From contig NZ_CP156989.1 of assembly GCF_039880525.1 (NCBI RefSeq), positions 1,488,001 through 1,552,000 on the forward strand: 64,000 nucleotides of DNA, written 5' to 3'. The stretch's first letter is position 1; each line of letters starts with the position of its first letter. The notes under the pieces are model-generated. The model made no database searches. It saw only the letters and a list, made by a program, of their open reading frames with translations, and was not told the origin of the DNA. This DNA comes from Agrococcus sp. ProA11 (GTDB lineage: Bacteria; Actinomycetota; Actinomycetes; Actinomycetales; Microbacteriaceae). Below are positions 52,921-61,698 of the stretch, one piece after another. Both the position numbers and the translations under genes were made by a program.

Positions 52921-53766
52921 TCAGCTTCGCGCTCGATTCGCCGCGTCTGCCGCGCGCAGGATCCGTTGCGCTCGCAGGCGCATCGCCTCGTCGACCATCT
53001 GCCCGTCGGCGAGCGTCGTGACGCCGCCGTCCGCAGCGTCGAGCGCATCGAGCACGGCGTGCGCCCACGCGCGGTCAGCATCGCTGGGGGCGAACGCTTG
53101 GCGGATGACGTCGATCTGCTTCGGGTGCACGGCCGTGCGGCCGCCGAAGCCGAGCGCGGCGCCGGCACGGCAGTCCTCCTCCAGCCCAGCCGGGTCGCCG
53201 ATCGCCGGGTAGACCGACATGAGCGGCGCATCGAGCCCCGCCGCGCGGACGGCGAGCACGAGCCGGATGCGCAGATGCTCCAGCATCGCGGGGCTCGACG
53301 AGCCCAGGTCGCTGCGCAGATCCGACTCCCCCAGCGCGACGGAGGCGACCGCGGGATGGGCCGCGATCGCGTCGAGGGCGGCGACACCGGCGGCGTCCTC
53401 GACGATCGCATGCAGCCGCCGGCTCGCGTCGCCGAGCTCGCCCACGATGCGGTCGAGCAGGTCGATGCCTGCCTTCGGCACCCGCAGGCCGACGTCGAAG
53501 CGCCCGGCGACGGCGAGGTCGCCGATGTCGCCGAGGCGCACCTGCAGCTGCACGGTGCTGGTCCGAAGTTGCACAGGCGCGTCCTCGTGCTGCCGTTCCC
53601 CGGCGCTGTGGTCGAGCAGGAAGCGCTCCACGGCCGCACGGGCCTCGGCCTTCCGGTCGCCCGCGACGGCATCCTCGAGGTCGAGGATCACGATGTCGGC
53701 GCCCGAGCGCATGGCCTTGTCGAATCGGTCGGGTCGATCGCCCGGCACGTACAGCGCGACGGTCAT
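52921..53766 (-). CDS. HpcH/HpaI (CitE-like) CoA-ester lyase 2
   Basis: 281 residues, last gene of the LacI-controlled operon. It shares the N-terminal [14 protein letters not shown] and the metal-binding [12 protein letters not shown] with lyase 1 at 35917-36753, and the C-terminal GFGGRTAVHPKQID with the wider family. CitE-like lyases cleave malyl-, citramalyl- or related CoA esters. Following a CaiB-type CoA-transferase (4-base overlap), it could cleave an acid that the transferase activates. The actual substrate is unknown. It is convergent with the amidase gene (18 bases). Confidence 0.87.
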   Translation of the reverse strand: MTVALYVPGDRPDRFDKAMRSGADIVILDLEDAVAGDRKAEARAAVERFLLDHSAGERQHEDAPVQLRTSTVQLQVRLGDIGDLAVAGRFDVGLRVPKAGIDLLDRIVGELGDASRRLHAIVEDAAGVAALDAIAAHPAVASVALGESDLRSDLGSSSPAMLEHLRIRLVLAVRAAGLDAPLMSVYPAIGDPAGLEEDCRAGAALGFGGRTAVHPKQIDVIRQAFAPSDADRAWAHAVLDALDAADGGVTTLADGQMVDEAMRLRAQRILRAADAANRARS

Positions 53767-54950
53767 ACGATGCCTCGCTCCCGCAGCGCCGCTGCCTGCT
53801 CGGCGGTGACCCCGAGCTCGGCGAGCACCGCATCGGTGTCCTCGCCGTGACGGCGGCCGGTGTGGCGCACCTGCCCGGGCGTCGCCGACATCCGGAACAG
53901 CACGTTCTGCATGCGGATCTCCCCCAACTCCGGATCATCGATCGGCAGGATCGTGCCGAGCGAGTCGTACTGCGGGTTCGCCATCACGCCGGTGATGTCG
54001 TCGACGACGCCGATGGCGGCCTCGGCGCGCCCGAACGCGGCGACCACCTCGGCGAGCGGCCGCGCCGCGATCCATCCGCCCACCGCCGCGTCGAGCTCGT
54101 CCACGTGCTCGACGCGGGTGCTGCCGGAGGCGAACCAGGGCTCGTCGATGAAGTCGGCCCTGCCGACGAGTGTCACAACGCGCTCTGCGATCGACTGCGA
54201 GGAGGTCGAGACAGCCACCCAGCGATCATCGGCCGTGCGGTAGACGTTGCGGGGCGCGTTGTTCACGGAGCGGTTGCCCACTCGCGGCTGCACCAGGCCG
54301 AGCTGGTCGTAGGCCGTGATCTGCCCGCCGAGCAGCATGAGGATCGGCTCGATGATCGCCATGTCGACCACCTGACCCTCGCCCGTGCGCTCGGCGTGAC
54401 GCAGCGCGATCGCGCAGGCGTAGGCGGTGGCGAGCGCCGTGATGCCGTCGGCCAGCCCGAACGGGGGCAGGATGGGCGGCCCGTCGGGCTCGCCCGTGAT
54501 CGCGGCGAAGCCGCTCATCGCCTCCGCGATCGAGCCGAAGCCCGGCTGCTGCGCGAGCGGGCCGTGCTGGCCGAAGGCCGTCACGCGCGCGATCACGAGC
54601 GCCGGGTTGACCTCGAGCAGGCGGTCGGGCGAGAGCCCCCAGCGCTCGAGCGTGCCGGGGCGGAAGTTCTCGATCAGCACGTCGGCGCCCGCGACGAGCC
54701 GCAGCAGCACCTCGGCGCCCTCGGGCTGCTTCAGGTCGAGCGTGACGGTGCGCTTGCCGCGGCCGAGCGTCTTCCACCACAGGTTCACGCCCTCCTTCGC
54801 TGGCCCGTGGCCGCGCGAGGCGTCCGGCCGGCGGGGATGCTCGACCTTGATGACGTCGGCCCCGAAGTCGCCGAGGAAGGTCGCCGCGAGCGGCCCGGCG
54901 AAGAGCGTGGAGACATCGAGCACCCGCACGCCCTCGAGCGGTCCGCTCAC
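53763..54950 (-). CDS. CaiB/BaiF (family III) CoA-transferase
   Basis: 395 residues from GTG 54950 (GTGA overlap with the upstream gene). N-terminal PLEGVRVLDVSTLFAGPLAA (by position 4-23), FGADVIKVEHPRRPDASRG, LDLKQPEGAEVLLRLV and the catalytic Asp168 in LADGITAL are all family hallmarks. These enzymes move CoA between carboxylic acids, for example from succinyl-CoA. In this operon it could activate a dicarboxylic or hydroxy acid for the lyase encoded next, as in citramalate or itaconate routes. That is inference. Confidence 0.9.
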   Translation of the reverse strand: MSGPLEGVRVLDVSTLFAGPLAATFLGDFGADVIKVEHPRRPDASRGHGPAKEGVNLWWKTLGRGKRTVTLDLKQPEGAEVLLRLVAGADVLIENFRPGTLERWGLSPDRLLEVNPALVIARVTAFGQHGPLAQQPGFGSIAEAMSGFAAITGEPDGPPILPPFGLADGITALATAYACAIALRHAERTGEGQVVDMAIIEPILMLLGGQITAYDQLGLVQPRVGNRSVNNAPRNVYRTADDRWVAVSTSSQSIAERVVTLVGRADFIDEPWFASGSTRVEHVDELDAAVGGWIAARPLAEVVAAFGRAEAAIGVVDDITGVMANPQYDSLGTILPIDDPELGEIRMQNVLFRMSATPGQVRHTGRRHGEDTDAVLAELGVTAEQAAALRERGIV

Positions 54951-56917
54951 GATGCCTGCTCCGCATCCCAGGCGAGCCGGAAGCCGATGGCCGGGCTGCG
55001 GTCGATGCCGGTGCGCAGCCACGCGAGCGAGCGCTCGGGCGGCTGCTCGCCGCCGTCGGCGTACCAGTCGGATCCGGTGACGGCGCGGTCGCTGCCGCCC
55101 TTGAGGATCACGCGGCGGGTGATGCCGTCGGTCATCTCGCTCTCCGTCCAGTTCCAGACCCGCGGGCTGCGGCGCTCCAGCATCGCACCCGCGAGCTGCC
55201 ACTCGTGGTCGGTGGGGAGTCGGGCGCCCACGGCGGCCGCGAAGGCGCGCGCCTCGTCGAGGTCGATGCCGCTGACGGGCGCGTCGGCGTCGCCGTCGCG
55301 CCGGGCGAGGCCCGCCCGATCGCACTCGGCGTTCCACTCGGCCACGCTCACCTCGCGCAGCGCGACCGCTGCGGGGCCGACCTCTGCCGTGACGGCGATC
55401 CGGCGGTCGTCGTGCAGGCGGGGCGGCAGCGGCTTCCACTCCTCCACGTAGGGCGCCTCGCCATAGAGGCCGGTCTCGCGGCGGCGCCACAGCACCGCGA
55501 GCTCGTGCGTGCCGGCAGGCACCGCCACCGCATCGTGCGGTGGCCGGGCGGTCGACTGCGGCGTCGGGATGCGCGAGGTGGCGCGAGCCGGGAAGGTCGC
55601 GTCCTGCGAGCGGTCGTCGGCGCGGGCCGCCTCCAGCAGCGGTCCGACCCAGTCGGGCCGCTCGCCGCGCACGGCGAGCACGGCGGCGATGCCGTGCGCG
55701 GGAACGACCACCTCGCCGTCGGTCGGCTCACCCCGCAGGAGATCGACCAGCGCGCCCTCGAGCGGCGCGAGGAACCGGCCGCGCACCGGCTCGTCGCCAC
55801 GATTGATGAGCGTCACGAGCGTCAGGTCGCCGAGCGCCCAGGTGGTGCCGAAGACGCCGCGGTCCGCGGCCTCCGCCGTCGCGCCCGCGAGCGGCTGCCA
55901 GTCGCCGCGCTCGAGCAGCTCGTGGCAGGCGCGCTGCACGCGCGACATGGCGCGCAGGGTGGCGCGGTCACGCTCGTTCCAGCCGACCCACACGCCGAAC
56001 ACCGCATCCCACACCAGCACGCCCGTGCCGTTCATCCACGCGGACTGCAGCTCCTCCGCGTGCGAGCGGTTCCAGCGGCGGATGCCGTGCAGCATGTGGC
56101 GACGCTCGACGAGCCGGGCGCGCTGCACGCCGGGCGCGGTCGAGTCGGCGAACCACTGCGCCCACGACAGCACGTGGTCGCGGAGCCGCTCGTTGGGCGC
56201 ACGCGACTCCCCCTCGAGCGCGAGCGGTCGGTCGCCGCCGACCGCGTCGAGGAACGCCGGGTCGGCCTGCTTCAGGGTGTCGAGGAAGACGCCCTCGGCG
56301 CCGAGCTCATCCGCGAGGCGCCGCAGCGCCTCGCCGTCCGTCAGCTCGCGGCCGGCGTCGTCGGTCTCGCGGCGCGTGCCGACATCCCACGGGTTGTAGT
56401 CGAGGAAGACGCGCACGCCGGCGGCCTTGAGGTCGGCCACGAGTGCCGCGAGCCCCGGCACCTCGCGGTACCAGTCGAACTGATTGCGGGCGTCGATGCC
56501 GATGCACGGGTAGGCGTGCCAGAGCACGAGCCCGTCGAGCCCGCCGACGCCCTCATAGGCAGCCAGCAGCCGCTCGGGCGTGAAGGTGCGCGCGCGCCAA
56601 TCCCACAGCCGCTCGTCCCAGAGCCAGATCTGCGCCGCCACGCGGCATCCGGATGCCCACGGCACCCGGTCGTAGGCGGCGTCGTCGTGCGCGAGCCGGC
56701 GCCGTGCATCGACGGCCAGACGCTCGAGCTCCGCGCGCCAGGCGGGCCAGCGCGCCGGGTCGGCGGGCGCGGCGAGGATCTTCGCGATGTCGAAGTCGGC
56801 CTCTGCCAGCGGCACGCCGCCCTCGTCGGGCAGCGGCACCGCCGTCGGCAGGTCGATCGGTCGAGGGACCAGCGGGTCGATGGTGTTGGTGGGCGCCTCG
56901 TCGGGGTCGGGGATCAT
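54947..56917 (-). CDS. Glycosidase-like TIM barrel fused to an FGE-like C-terminal domain
   Basis: 656 residues from ATG 56917. Residues about 60-350 look like a glycoside hydrolase-type barrel: DGLVLWHAYPCIGIDARNQFDWYREV (by position, about 128-153), VRVFLDYNPWD, GVFLDTLKQ and LALEGESRAP supply acidic residues at strand ends. A beta-sandwich-like part follows. Residues about 520-656 match the formylglycine-generating-enzyme/SUMF1 fold: RLPTDHEWQLAGA, RVWNWTESE, VILKGGS and IGFRLAWD. No Cys occurs in the last ~100 residues, so it cannot be a catalytic FGE and is probably a binding domain. No signal peptide is seen. Confidence 0.75.
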   Translation of the reverse strand: MIPDPDEAPTNTIDPLVPRPIDLPTAVPLPDEGGVPLAEADFDIAKILAAPADPARWPAWRAELERLAVDARRRLAHDDAAYDRVPWASGCRVAAQIWLWDERLWDWRARTFTPERLLAAYEGVGGLDGLVLWHAYPCIGIDARNQFDWYREVPGLAALVADLKAAGVRVFLDYNPWDVGTRRETDDAGRELTDGEALRRLADELGAEGVFLDTLKQADPAFLDAVGGDRPLALEGESRAPNERLRDHVLSWAQWFADSTAPGVQRARLVERRHMLHGIRRWNRSHAEELQSAWMNGTGVLVWDAVFGVWVGWNERDRATLRAMSRVQRACHELLERGDWQPLAGATAEAADRGVFGTTWALGDLTLVTLINRGDEPVRGRFLAPLEGALVDLLRGEPTDGEVVVPAHGIAAVLAVRGERPDWVGPLLEAARADDRSQDATFPARATSRIPTPQSTARPPHDAVAVPAGTHELAVLWRRRETGLYGEAPYVEEWKPLPPRLHDDRRIAVTAEVGPAAVALREVSVAEWNAECDRAGLARRDGDADAPVSGIDLDEARAFAAAVGARLPTDHEWQLAGAMLERRSPRVWNWTESEMTDGITRRVILKGGSDRAVTGSDWYADGGEQPPERSLAWLRTGIDRSPAIGFRLAWDAEQAS

Positions 56918-58293
56918 GCGCGCGCCTCCGCGAGGGCGAGCGTGCGCGCCGCCAGCTCATCGAAGCGGATGCCGTCGAAGCCCGCGAGCGTCGTGCGGTA
57001 GACGCCGTGGATGGGCGCAGCGAGCTCGCCAGGGATCACGCTCGTGCCGGCGGCGCCGAGCAGACCGCCGACGCTCGCGCCCACCGAATCGGTGTCCCAG
57101 CCGCCCGCGACCGCCAGACCGACGCCGCGCGAGAAGTCGCCGTGCCCGCGCAGCGCCGCGAACGCCAGCAGCGCGGTGTTGTTCAGCACGTGCACCCAGT
57201 GCAGGTGGCCGTAGGCGCGGTGCAGCTCGTCGAGGCACGCGTCGTCGTCGAGCTCGGATGCGGCGAGGTCGCGCCCGAGCCGGGCGGCCGCGGCGAGCCT
57301 GGAGTCGTGCGGCACGGCAGCGATGCCGGCATCGATCGCCGCGTCCACGCCGGCGCCGGCGATCGCGATCGAGGCGGCAGCGGCCATGAAGACCGCGCCG
57401 TGCACGCCCGCGCGGCGGTGCGTGAGGCGCGCATCCGCCACCGCGAGCCGCGCGGCGGCGCCCGGTTCGCCCGGGTGGGCCCAACCATAGGCGTCGGTGC
57501 GGATGAGCGCGCCGATCCAGTCGACGAACGGGTTGCCGCGCTCGGCGGCGATGTGCGGCTCGTCGCCGGCGAGCAGGTTGCGGTAGGCGATGCGCTCGGC
57601 GGTGAAGACCCGCCCGGCGGGCAGCTGCTCGAGCCACAGCTGCGCGATCGCCGCGGTGTCGACCGCGCGCCCGCCAGCGGAGCGCGCGCGCTCCTGGGCG
57701 ACCAGTGCGAGCACCGCGAAGTTCAGGTCGTCGTCCTCCGGCATGCCGTCGATGACGCCGTCGAGGCTGGTCGGGCGTGACCGACGGTTCCACGGCCAGC
57801 GCTCGGCGACTGCGGGGTCGAGCCCGGCCTCCGTGAAGTAGCCGCGGATGGGCCAGCGCCCGGTGGATTCGGCGATCGCGCGGATGCCCTCCCGCGGGAT
57901 CTTCTCGACCGGCTTGCCGATGAGGCAGCCGATCGCTCGCCCGAGCCACGCGCCGCGCAGCCGATCCTCCAGCCCGGCGGCGACCTGCGTGCGAGGCAAC
58001 TCGAGCGCCATGGTCTCCAGCGCATCCGGCTCGGCGGCGAGCAGCGCGGCGGGCCGCGGCAGCAGCGTCGCCGCGGCGGTGACGCGCGCCGCGACCGCGC
58101 GCAGCTCGGCGTCGGCCGGGTGCGGGGTGGCGCCGTTCACGGGTGCGTCGAGGCTGCCGCCGGCCGCGGTCAGCTCGGCCTCGAGCTCGCGCACGTCGAG
58201 GCCGTCGAGGCGTGCCGCGGCGAGCGCGTGCGCGGCCAGATCCTCCGGCTGGGTCCAGCTCAGTCGCAGCATCGGCTGGGCGGTGCCTGTCAC
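56914..58293 (-). CDS. ADP-ribosylglycohydrolase family protein 2
   Basis: 459 residues from GTG 58293, which overlaps the previous stop (GTGA). The first ~110 residues are a helical extension. The DraG-type all-helical core follows: GAWLGRAIGCLIGKPVEKI (about 112-130), the metal-binding PEDDDLNFAVLAL (about 178) and AGGWDTDSVGASVGGLLGA near 400. These Asp positions bind two Mg2+/Mn2+ ions. Family members remove ADP-ribose or act on other ribosyl compounds. In sugar-ABC operons, small-molecule ribosides are plausible substrates. Inference only. Confidence 0.85.
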   Translation of the reverse strand: MTGTAQPMLRLSWTQPEDLAAHALAAARLDGLDVRELEAELTAAGGSLDAPVNGATPHPADAELRAVAARVTAAATLLPRPAALLAAEPDALETMALELPRTQVAAGLEDRLRGAWLGRAIGCLIGKPVEKIPREGIRAIAESTGRWPIRGYFTEAGLDPAVAERWPWNRRSRPTSLDGVIDGMPEDDDLNFAVLALVAQERARSAGGRAVDTAAIAQLWLEQLPAGRVFTAERIAYRNLLAGDEPHIAAERGNPFVDWIGALIRTDAYGWAHPGEPGAAARLAVADARLTHRRAGVHGAVFMAAAASIAIAGAGVDAAIDAGIAAVPHDSRLAAAARLGRDLAASELDDDACLDELHRAYGHLHWVHVLNNTALLAFAALRGHGDFSRGVGLAVAGGWDTDSVGASVGGLLGAAGTSVIPGELAAPIHGVYRTTLAGFDGIRFDELAARTLALAEARA

Positions 58294-59441
58294 CGGTCGA
58301 GACCGAGGGCCGCGACCGCGCTGCTGCGGGCTGCGTGGCGCTCGGCGTCCGCCGACCAGACTGCTGCGGCGACGTCGGCGATCACTGCGCCCGGGGCCCG
58401 CAGGTCGAGGCGGGAGGCCTCGCCCACGGCGTCGATCCATTCCGCCGGCACCGCGTCGGGCCCGCCCAGCGCGCCGGCGATGGTGCCCGCCATGACCGCG
58501 ATCGAGTCGGAGTCCCTGCCGTAGTTGACCGCACCGAGCACCGCCTCGCGGTAGTCGCCGTCGCAGGCGGCTAGCAGGCCGAGCGCCACCGGCAGCTCCT
58601 CGATCGCCTTCGTGCGGCTCGGCAGCCGCGCATCCATCGCCGGCTGCCGATACGTCTCGCCGACCGTGTCGTACGGGCGTACGGCGTCGCGCAGCGCGGC
58701 GAGCCCGCCGTCGCGCCATCCGTCCAGCCGCCGGCCGGCCTCGACCGTCGCCTCGACCGCGGCGCGGGTGCCGTCGCGGGCGAGCCCGATGGCGGCGTCG
58801 AGCACGCCGTCGATCGTCGCGCCGGGAGCGGCGGCGGCGGCGACCGCGGCCGCGAAGACGCCCGCGGCCTCCCTGCCGTAGCTCGACTGGTGCGCGCCGG
58901 CGATGTCGATCGCCTCCGCGTAGGCGCCCTGCGCATCCCCCGCGTTGACGAGGCCCACGGGCCCCATGTACATGGTGGCGCCGCAGTTGACGACATTGCC
59001 GACGCCTGCCTCGCGGGGGTCGATGTGGCCGTAGTGCAGGCGCGCGACGAGCCACTTCTCGGCGAGGAAGACGCGGTGGAGCGGCAGCGCCTCGGCCTCG
59101 AGCTCCGGGATCCACTGCACCTCACCGATCATCCTGGGCACCAGGTGCTCGGCGATGTCGTGTGCCGTGAGGTGGCGTCGCACGTGCGCGTAGACGTCGA
59201 CCAGCAGGTTCGTCATCAGGGTGTCGTCCGTGACGTGCCCGTCGCCCTTGTGGTACGGCGCGATAGGTCTGGCGTGGCGCCAGTCGTCCAGGAACGGCCC
59301 GACGATCCCCTCGATCGTGCCCCCGTAGCGCTGCTGGATGGCTTCGGGCGTGTTGCCCTCGGCTGCGCCGCCGAGTGCGTCGCCGACGGCGGCGCCTGCG
59401 AGGGCTGCGGTCGCGACATCCTGGAATGCTGCGGCGTTCAT
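58290..59441 (-). CDS. ADP-ribosylglycohydrolase family protein 1
   Basis: 383 residues. DraG-family core: AALAGAAVGDALGGAAEG (about 12-29), GHVTDDTLMTNLL with paired metal Asp (about 67-80), and NYGRDSDSIAVMAGTIAGALGG (about 325-345). It has no long N-terminal extension, unlike protein 2. The two are paralogues arranged in tandem with a 4-base overlap. The ribosome site is GGAG before ATG 59441. It is the first enzyme gene after the ABC transporter, so it probably acts on the imported compound. A 12-bp hairpin precedes it. Confidence 0.87.
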   Translation of the reverse strand: MNAAAFQDVATAALAGAAVGDALGGAAEGNTPEAIQQRYGGTIEGIVGPFLDDWRHARPIAPYHKGDGHVTDDTLMTNLLVDVYAHVRRHLTAHDIAEHLVPRMIGEVQWIPELEAEALPLHRVFLAEKWLVARLHYGHIDPREAGVGNVVNCGATMYMGPVGLVNAGDAQGAYAEAIDIAGAHQSSYGREAAGVFAAAVAAAAAPGATIDGVLDAAIGLARDGTRAAVEATVEAGRRLDGWRDGGLAALRDAVRPYDTVGETYRQPAMDARLPSRTKAIEELPVALGLLAACDGDYREAVLGAVNYGRDSDSIAVMAGTIAGALGGPDAVPAEWIDAVGEASRLDLRAPGAVIADVAAAVWSADAERHAARSSAVAALGLDR

Positions 59442-59475
59442 GTCTCTCCGATCGATGGGTGCGGATGCGCCGGGC

Positions 59476-59507
59476 GGCCGGGCAGGGACTGCTGCCCCTG
59501 CCCGGCC
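59476..59507 (-). terminator. Hairpin after the binding-protein gene
   Basis: Perfect 12-base arms (59476-59487 and 59496-59507) with an 8-base loop, just after the binding-protein stop (59515) and before the first hydrolase gene. As in the Dpp-type operon at 9451-9481, it may limit read-through or stabilise the upstream mRNA. Confidence 0.6.
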
Positions 59508-59514
59508 GGGGTGA

Positions 59515-60813
59515 CTACTGGATCGATTCCCAGCCCTCGGTCAACTGGGCTTCCAGCTCCTCGAGGCTGATGGAGTCGGCGAGGTACTGCTGGAACGCAG
59601 GGGTCGCGTACTGGTCCTTCCACTGCGGGTAGTTGACCGCGAGCTGGAACGGCGCTGCCTCGAGCACCTCGCCGGAGACGAGCATCTCGGTCCAGCCGGT
59701 CTGGCCCTCGGTCGCCTCGGCGAGCGCGTCGCGAGCCGCGCCGGTCGCGGGGATCAGCGCGTCGCCCTGACCCACGGTCGCGAGGTGCTCTGCCTGCATG
59801 TAGTAGTTGATGAACTCGGCTGCGCGGTCGACGTACTGCGAGTCGGCCGAGACCGAGAGCGTCTGCGGCGACGTGCCCTGTGCGGCGCTGTCGCTGCCTG
59901 CCAGCGGCGGCAGCACGGTCCACTCGAAGCCCTCGGGCGCGGTGTCGGCGATCTGCTGCGCGAGGTACGAGCCGCCGATGTACATGCCGTAGGTGCCACC
60001 CAGGAAGCCCGGGAGCACGTCGCCGCCCGACTGCGTGAGCGTGATCGGGTCGAGCGACTCATCCTCGTAGGCCATCGCGTGGACGGTCTGCGGCAGCGCG
60101 AGCTCCTCCTCGCCGATGTCGATGGTGGCCTCGCCGTCCTCGTCGACCTCGAAGTAGGTGCCGTCCTCGCCGAGGGCGAGGTTCATGAACGGCGCCGTGG
60201 GCGACTTCAGGCCCCAGCCGAGCCCGTAGGTGTCGTCAGCCGTGAGCTCTTGCGCGATCGCACGCAGGTCCTCCCAGGCGAGCGACTCGCCGGAGGGCAC
60301 CTCGACGCCCGCTTCCTCGAACGCGCCGGTGTTGGCGAACGCCACGTAGGACTGCATGAGCGTCGGTGCTCCGAAGATCTCGTCGTTCGCCGAGACCGCG
60401 GTCCAGATGCCGTCGGCCACGTCGCCGCGGATCTCGTCGCTGAGATACGGCGTCAGGTCGGCGAGGTAGCCGTCGTGCGCGAAGCCGGCCATGTCGGAGG
60501 CCTCGTTATGGATGATGTCGGGTGCGTCGCCGCCCTGGAACTGCGTCACGAGCTGGTCGTGCACGTTGTCCCAGGAGCCCTGCACGAGGTCGATCTGCGT
60601 CTCGGGGTGCTCCTCGTTCCACGACGAGACGATCTCCTCGGTCGCGGCGATGGTGGCGTCCTGGAACGCGAGCGACTGGAAGGTGAGCGTCACCTCTTCC
60701 ATGGGGTCGGTGGTTTCGGTGGCCGCGGGTGCCGAGCCGCCGCCGAAGGCGCAGCCGGTGAGCAGCAGGCCACCCGCTGCGAGCGCCAGAGCGGCGCGGG
60801 ATGTGCGGTGCAT
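59515..60813 (-). CDS. Sugar ABC transporter substrate-binding lipoprotein, family 1
   Basis: 432 residues from ATG 60813, with AAGGAG upstream. Lipoprotein signal with LTGC at 18-21 (Cys21), then an Ala/Gly-rich tether. The body is a MalE-like family 1 binding protein: VTLTFQSLAFQDATIAATEEIVSSWNEEHPETQIDLV by position (about 44-80), GGDAPDIIHNEASDMAGF, and GSYLAQQIADTAPEGFEWTVLPPL. It captures an oligosaccharide-like or riboside-like ligand outside the cell for the MalFG-type permeases. Confidence 0.92.
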   Translation of the reverse strand: MHRTSRAALALAAGGLLLTGCAFGGGSAPAATETTDPMEEVTLTFQSLAFQDATIAATEEIVSSWNEEHPETQIDLVQGSWDNVHDQLVTQFQGGDAPDIIHNEASDMAGFAHDGYLADLTPYLSDEIRGDVADGIWTAVSANDEIFGAPTLMQSYVAFANTGAFEEAGVEVPSGESLAWEDLRAIAQELTADDTYGLGWGLKSPTAPFMNLALGEDGTYFEVDEDGEATIDIGEEELALPQTVHAMAYEDESLDPITLTQSGGDVLPGFLGGTYGMYIGGSYLAQQIADTAPEGFEWTVLPPLAGSDSAAQGTSPQTLSVSADSQYVDRAAEFINYYMQAEHLATVGQGDALIPATGAARDALAEATEGQTGWTEMLVSGEVLEAAPFQLAVNYPQWKDQYATPAFQQYLADSISLEELEAQLTEGWESIQ

Positions 60814-60858
60814 GAGATCTCCTTGGGTGATGGGGGTGAGGGTGGGTTGGGTGGTCGG

Positions 60859-61698
60859 TCAGCCCTTGACGGCGCCAGAGAGCAGGCCCGACGTGAGGCG
60901 TCGTTGGATCAGGGCGAAGAAGAACAGGCTCGGGATGGCTGCCAGCAGCGAGGCCGCGGCGAGCTGCCCCAGCTGCACCTGGCCCTCCGCGCCCACGAAC
61001 AGCGCAAGCCGTTGCGGCAGCGTCTGCAGCGCCTCGTCCTTGATCAGCACGAGGGCGAAGAAGAACTCATTCCAGGCGCCGATGAAGGCGAAGAGGCTGG
61101 TGGCGACGAGGCCGGGCGCGAGCAGCGGCAGCACGATCGAGACGAGCACGCGCCACTTGGGCGCGCCGTCCATGGCGCCCGCCTCCTCGAGGTCGACCGG
61201 GATCGAGGCGACGTAGCCCTGCAGCATCCAGAGCGCGAACGGCAGCGACCAGACGACGTAGACCACCACGAGCCCGCCGAGCGAGTTGCCGAGGCCGAGC
61301 GGCTGCAGCATCAGGTAGAGCGGGATGATGATGAGGATGAAGGGGAACACCTGCGAGAGCAGGATCCAGCCGGTGGCGAGCTTGCGCAGCCGCGTGCGGA
61401 AGCGGGCCAGGGCGTAGGCGGCCGGCAGCGAGATCACGGTGACGATGAGCGTGGTCGTGAGCGCCACGAGCAGGCTGTTGCCCGCCGCCTGCACCAGGTT
61501 GGCCCGGTCGATGGCAGCGACGAAGTTGTCGAGGTTCCACTGCGCGGGCAGCAGCTGCGGATCGGGCGACTGCAGCTCGCGCTGCGTCTTGAACGCGGTC
61601 GTGAACAGGAACAGCAGCGGGAACGCCAGGAAGATCATGAACAGCGTCACGGCGACGTACTGCAGGGCTCGGCCGAGCCGGAAGGTGCGCTTCGTCAT
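60859..61698 (-). CDS. Carbohydrate ABC transporter permease (MalG-like)
   Basis: 279 residues, six membrane helices. The EAA loop EEAGAMDGAPKWRVLVSIVLPLLAPGLVA (by position, about 170-200) is the ATPase contact of MalG-type permeases. The N-terminal helix is preceded by a basic leader. It overlaps the MalF-like gene by 4 bases. No ATPase gene is present in the operon, so it must share an MsiK-type ATPase encoded elsewhere, as is usual for actinobacterial sugar importers. Confidence 0.92.
   Translation of the reverse strand: MTKRTFRLGRALQYVAVTLFMIFLAFPLLFLFTTAFKTQRELQSPDPQLLPAQWNLDNFVAAIDRANLVQAAGNSLLVALTTTLIVTVISLPAAYALARFRTRLRKLATGWILLSQVFPFILIIIPLYLMLQPLGLGNSLGGLVVVYVVWSLPFALWMLQGYVASIPVDLEEAGAMDGAPKWRVLVSIVLPLLAPGLVATSLFAFIGAWNEFFFALVLIKDEALQTLPQRLALFVGAEGQVQLGQLAAASLLAAIPSLFFFALIQRRLTSGLLSGAVKG

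Noticed and set aside
54947-56917. Catalytic formylglycine-generating enzyme for sulfatases
   Set aside because: The FGE-like domain has no cysteine and no sulfatase gene is in the window.
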